Shown: positions 13,689-13,879 of the stretch, piece by piece
Numbering within the stretch: position 1 is the stretch's first letter
Layout of the letters: each line of letters opens with the position of its first letter
Assembly: GCA_003153215.1 (NCBI GenBank)
Contig: PLXL01000227.1
Coordinates: 1 to 13,879, forward strand
Length of the DNA stretch: 13,879 bases
Direction of reading: 5' to 3'
Origin: Candidatus Dormiibacterota bacterium
GTDB lineage: Bacteria; Chloroflexota; Dormibacteria; Aeolococcales; Aeolococcaceae
Program-made: the position numbers and the translations under genes
Notes under the pieces: model-generated
Seen by the model: only the letters and a program-made list of their open reading frames with translations
The model's database searches: none
What the model was told of the DNA's origin: nothing

Positions 13689-13879
13689 GCCGGCGGCGCC
13701 CCGGGGCTCGTGGCCAGACCATGGTCGAGTTCTCCCTGCTCCTGCCTCTCTTTCTCCTGGTGATCCTGGCCACCATCGACTTCTCCGGCCACTTCGGAGC
13801 CCGGCTGTCGGTGGAGAACGCGGCCCGCGCCGGTCCCAGATTGGCGGTGATCCAGCCGGAGACCGCATATCCGTCCGCC
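13685..13879 (+). CDS. Second TadE-like pseudopilin, 3'-truncated by window edge
   Basis: The GTG at 13685 overlaps the preceding TGA (GTGA), and the frame stays open for 65 codons to the window end. The start MSRRRPGARGQTMVEFSLLL gives a basic tail, a prepilin-peptidase-type site G10|QTMVEF with Glu at +5, and a hydrophobic helix (about 17-31). DFSGHFGARLSVENAARAGPRLAV follows, matching the TadE pattern of a post-helix Asp and an AAR.G.R segment. The overlap implies translational coupling with the longer TadE-like gene, as expected for two pseudopilins acting in one Tad machine (TadE/TadF pairs in other bacteria). Length, any ectodomain and downstream partners are outside the window. Confidence 0.8.
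   Translation, partial: MSRRRPGARGQTMVEFSLLLPLFLLVILATIDFSGHFGARLSVENAARAGPRLAVIQPETAYPSA

Overview
The window is a GC-rich stretch (roughly 68-70% by eye) of an ordinary bacterial chromosome. It carries one housekeeping operon, a stringent-response gene next to an unusual proline-rich membrane protein, and the start of a Tad-type pilus/secretion locus. I see no tRNA, rRNA, CRISPR array, insertion sequence, integrase or attachment site, and no broken gene. The gene order, a short eukaryote/archaea-like prolyl-tRNA synthetase, a DUF2510-like W-rich motif and -10-like boxes placed almost on top of start codons fit a high-GC Gram-positive-like lineage. Chloroflexota or Candidatus Dormibacterota are my best guess and an actinobacterium is possible. 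This placement is inference from gene style, not from a marker comparison.

Region 1 (1-5993, + strand) is a compact operon: frr (5' end outside the window), uppS, cdsA, dxr, rseP and ispG. uppS/cdsA and dxr/rseP overlap by 4 bases (ATGA, GTGA), and rseP/ispG are 1 base apart. The products link ribosome recycling, the MEP isoprenoid pathway (dxr, ispG), the undecaprenyl lipid carrier (uppS), CDP-diacylglycerol for phospholipids (cdsA) and an intramembrane site-2 protease (rseP). proS follows 54 bases later and seems to have its own promoter.

Region 2 (7506-10690): proS converges on a minus-strand gene for a proline-rich, tail-anchored protein with a regularly spaced Trp motif. This gene diverges from rel, a full-length bifunctional (p)ppGpp synthetase/hydrolase, across a 145-base gap holding both putative promoters.

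Region 3 (10691-13879, + strand) holds three consecutive genes with TadE/TadG-like N-termini: a 540-residue TadG-like protein with a Ser/Asn/Gly-rich, probably beta-solenoid ectodomain; a 348-residue, oversized TadE-like pseudopilin with a beta-rich insert; and a second TadE-like gene cut by the window end. The last two have a G|QxMxEF prepilin-peptidase-type site. They are probably minor surface components of a Tad (Flp) pilus machine whose ATPase, secretin and platform genes would lie outside the window. This locus and the proline-rich protein are the least ordinary parts.

No stretch above 300 bases lacks a gene. The main gaps are 468-583 (a 12-base palindrome), 8404-8548 (divergent promoters), 10691-10862 and 12486-12641 (a shared two-part motif about 100 bases before each start).
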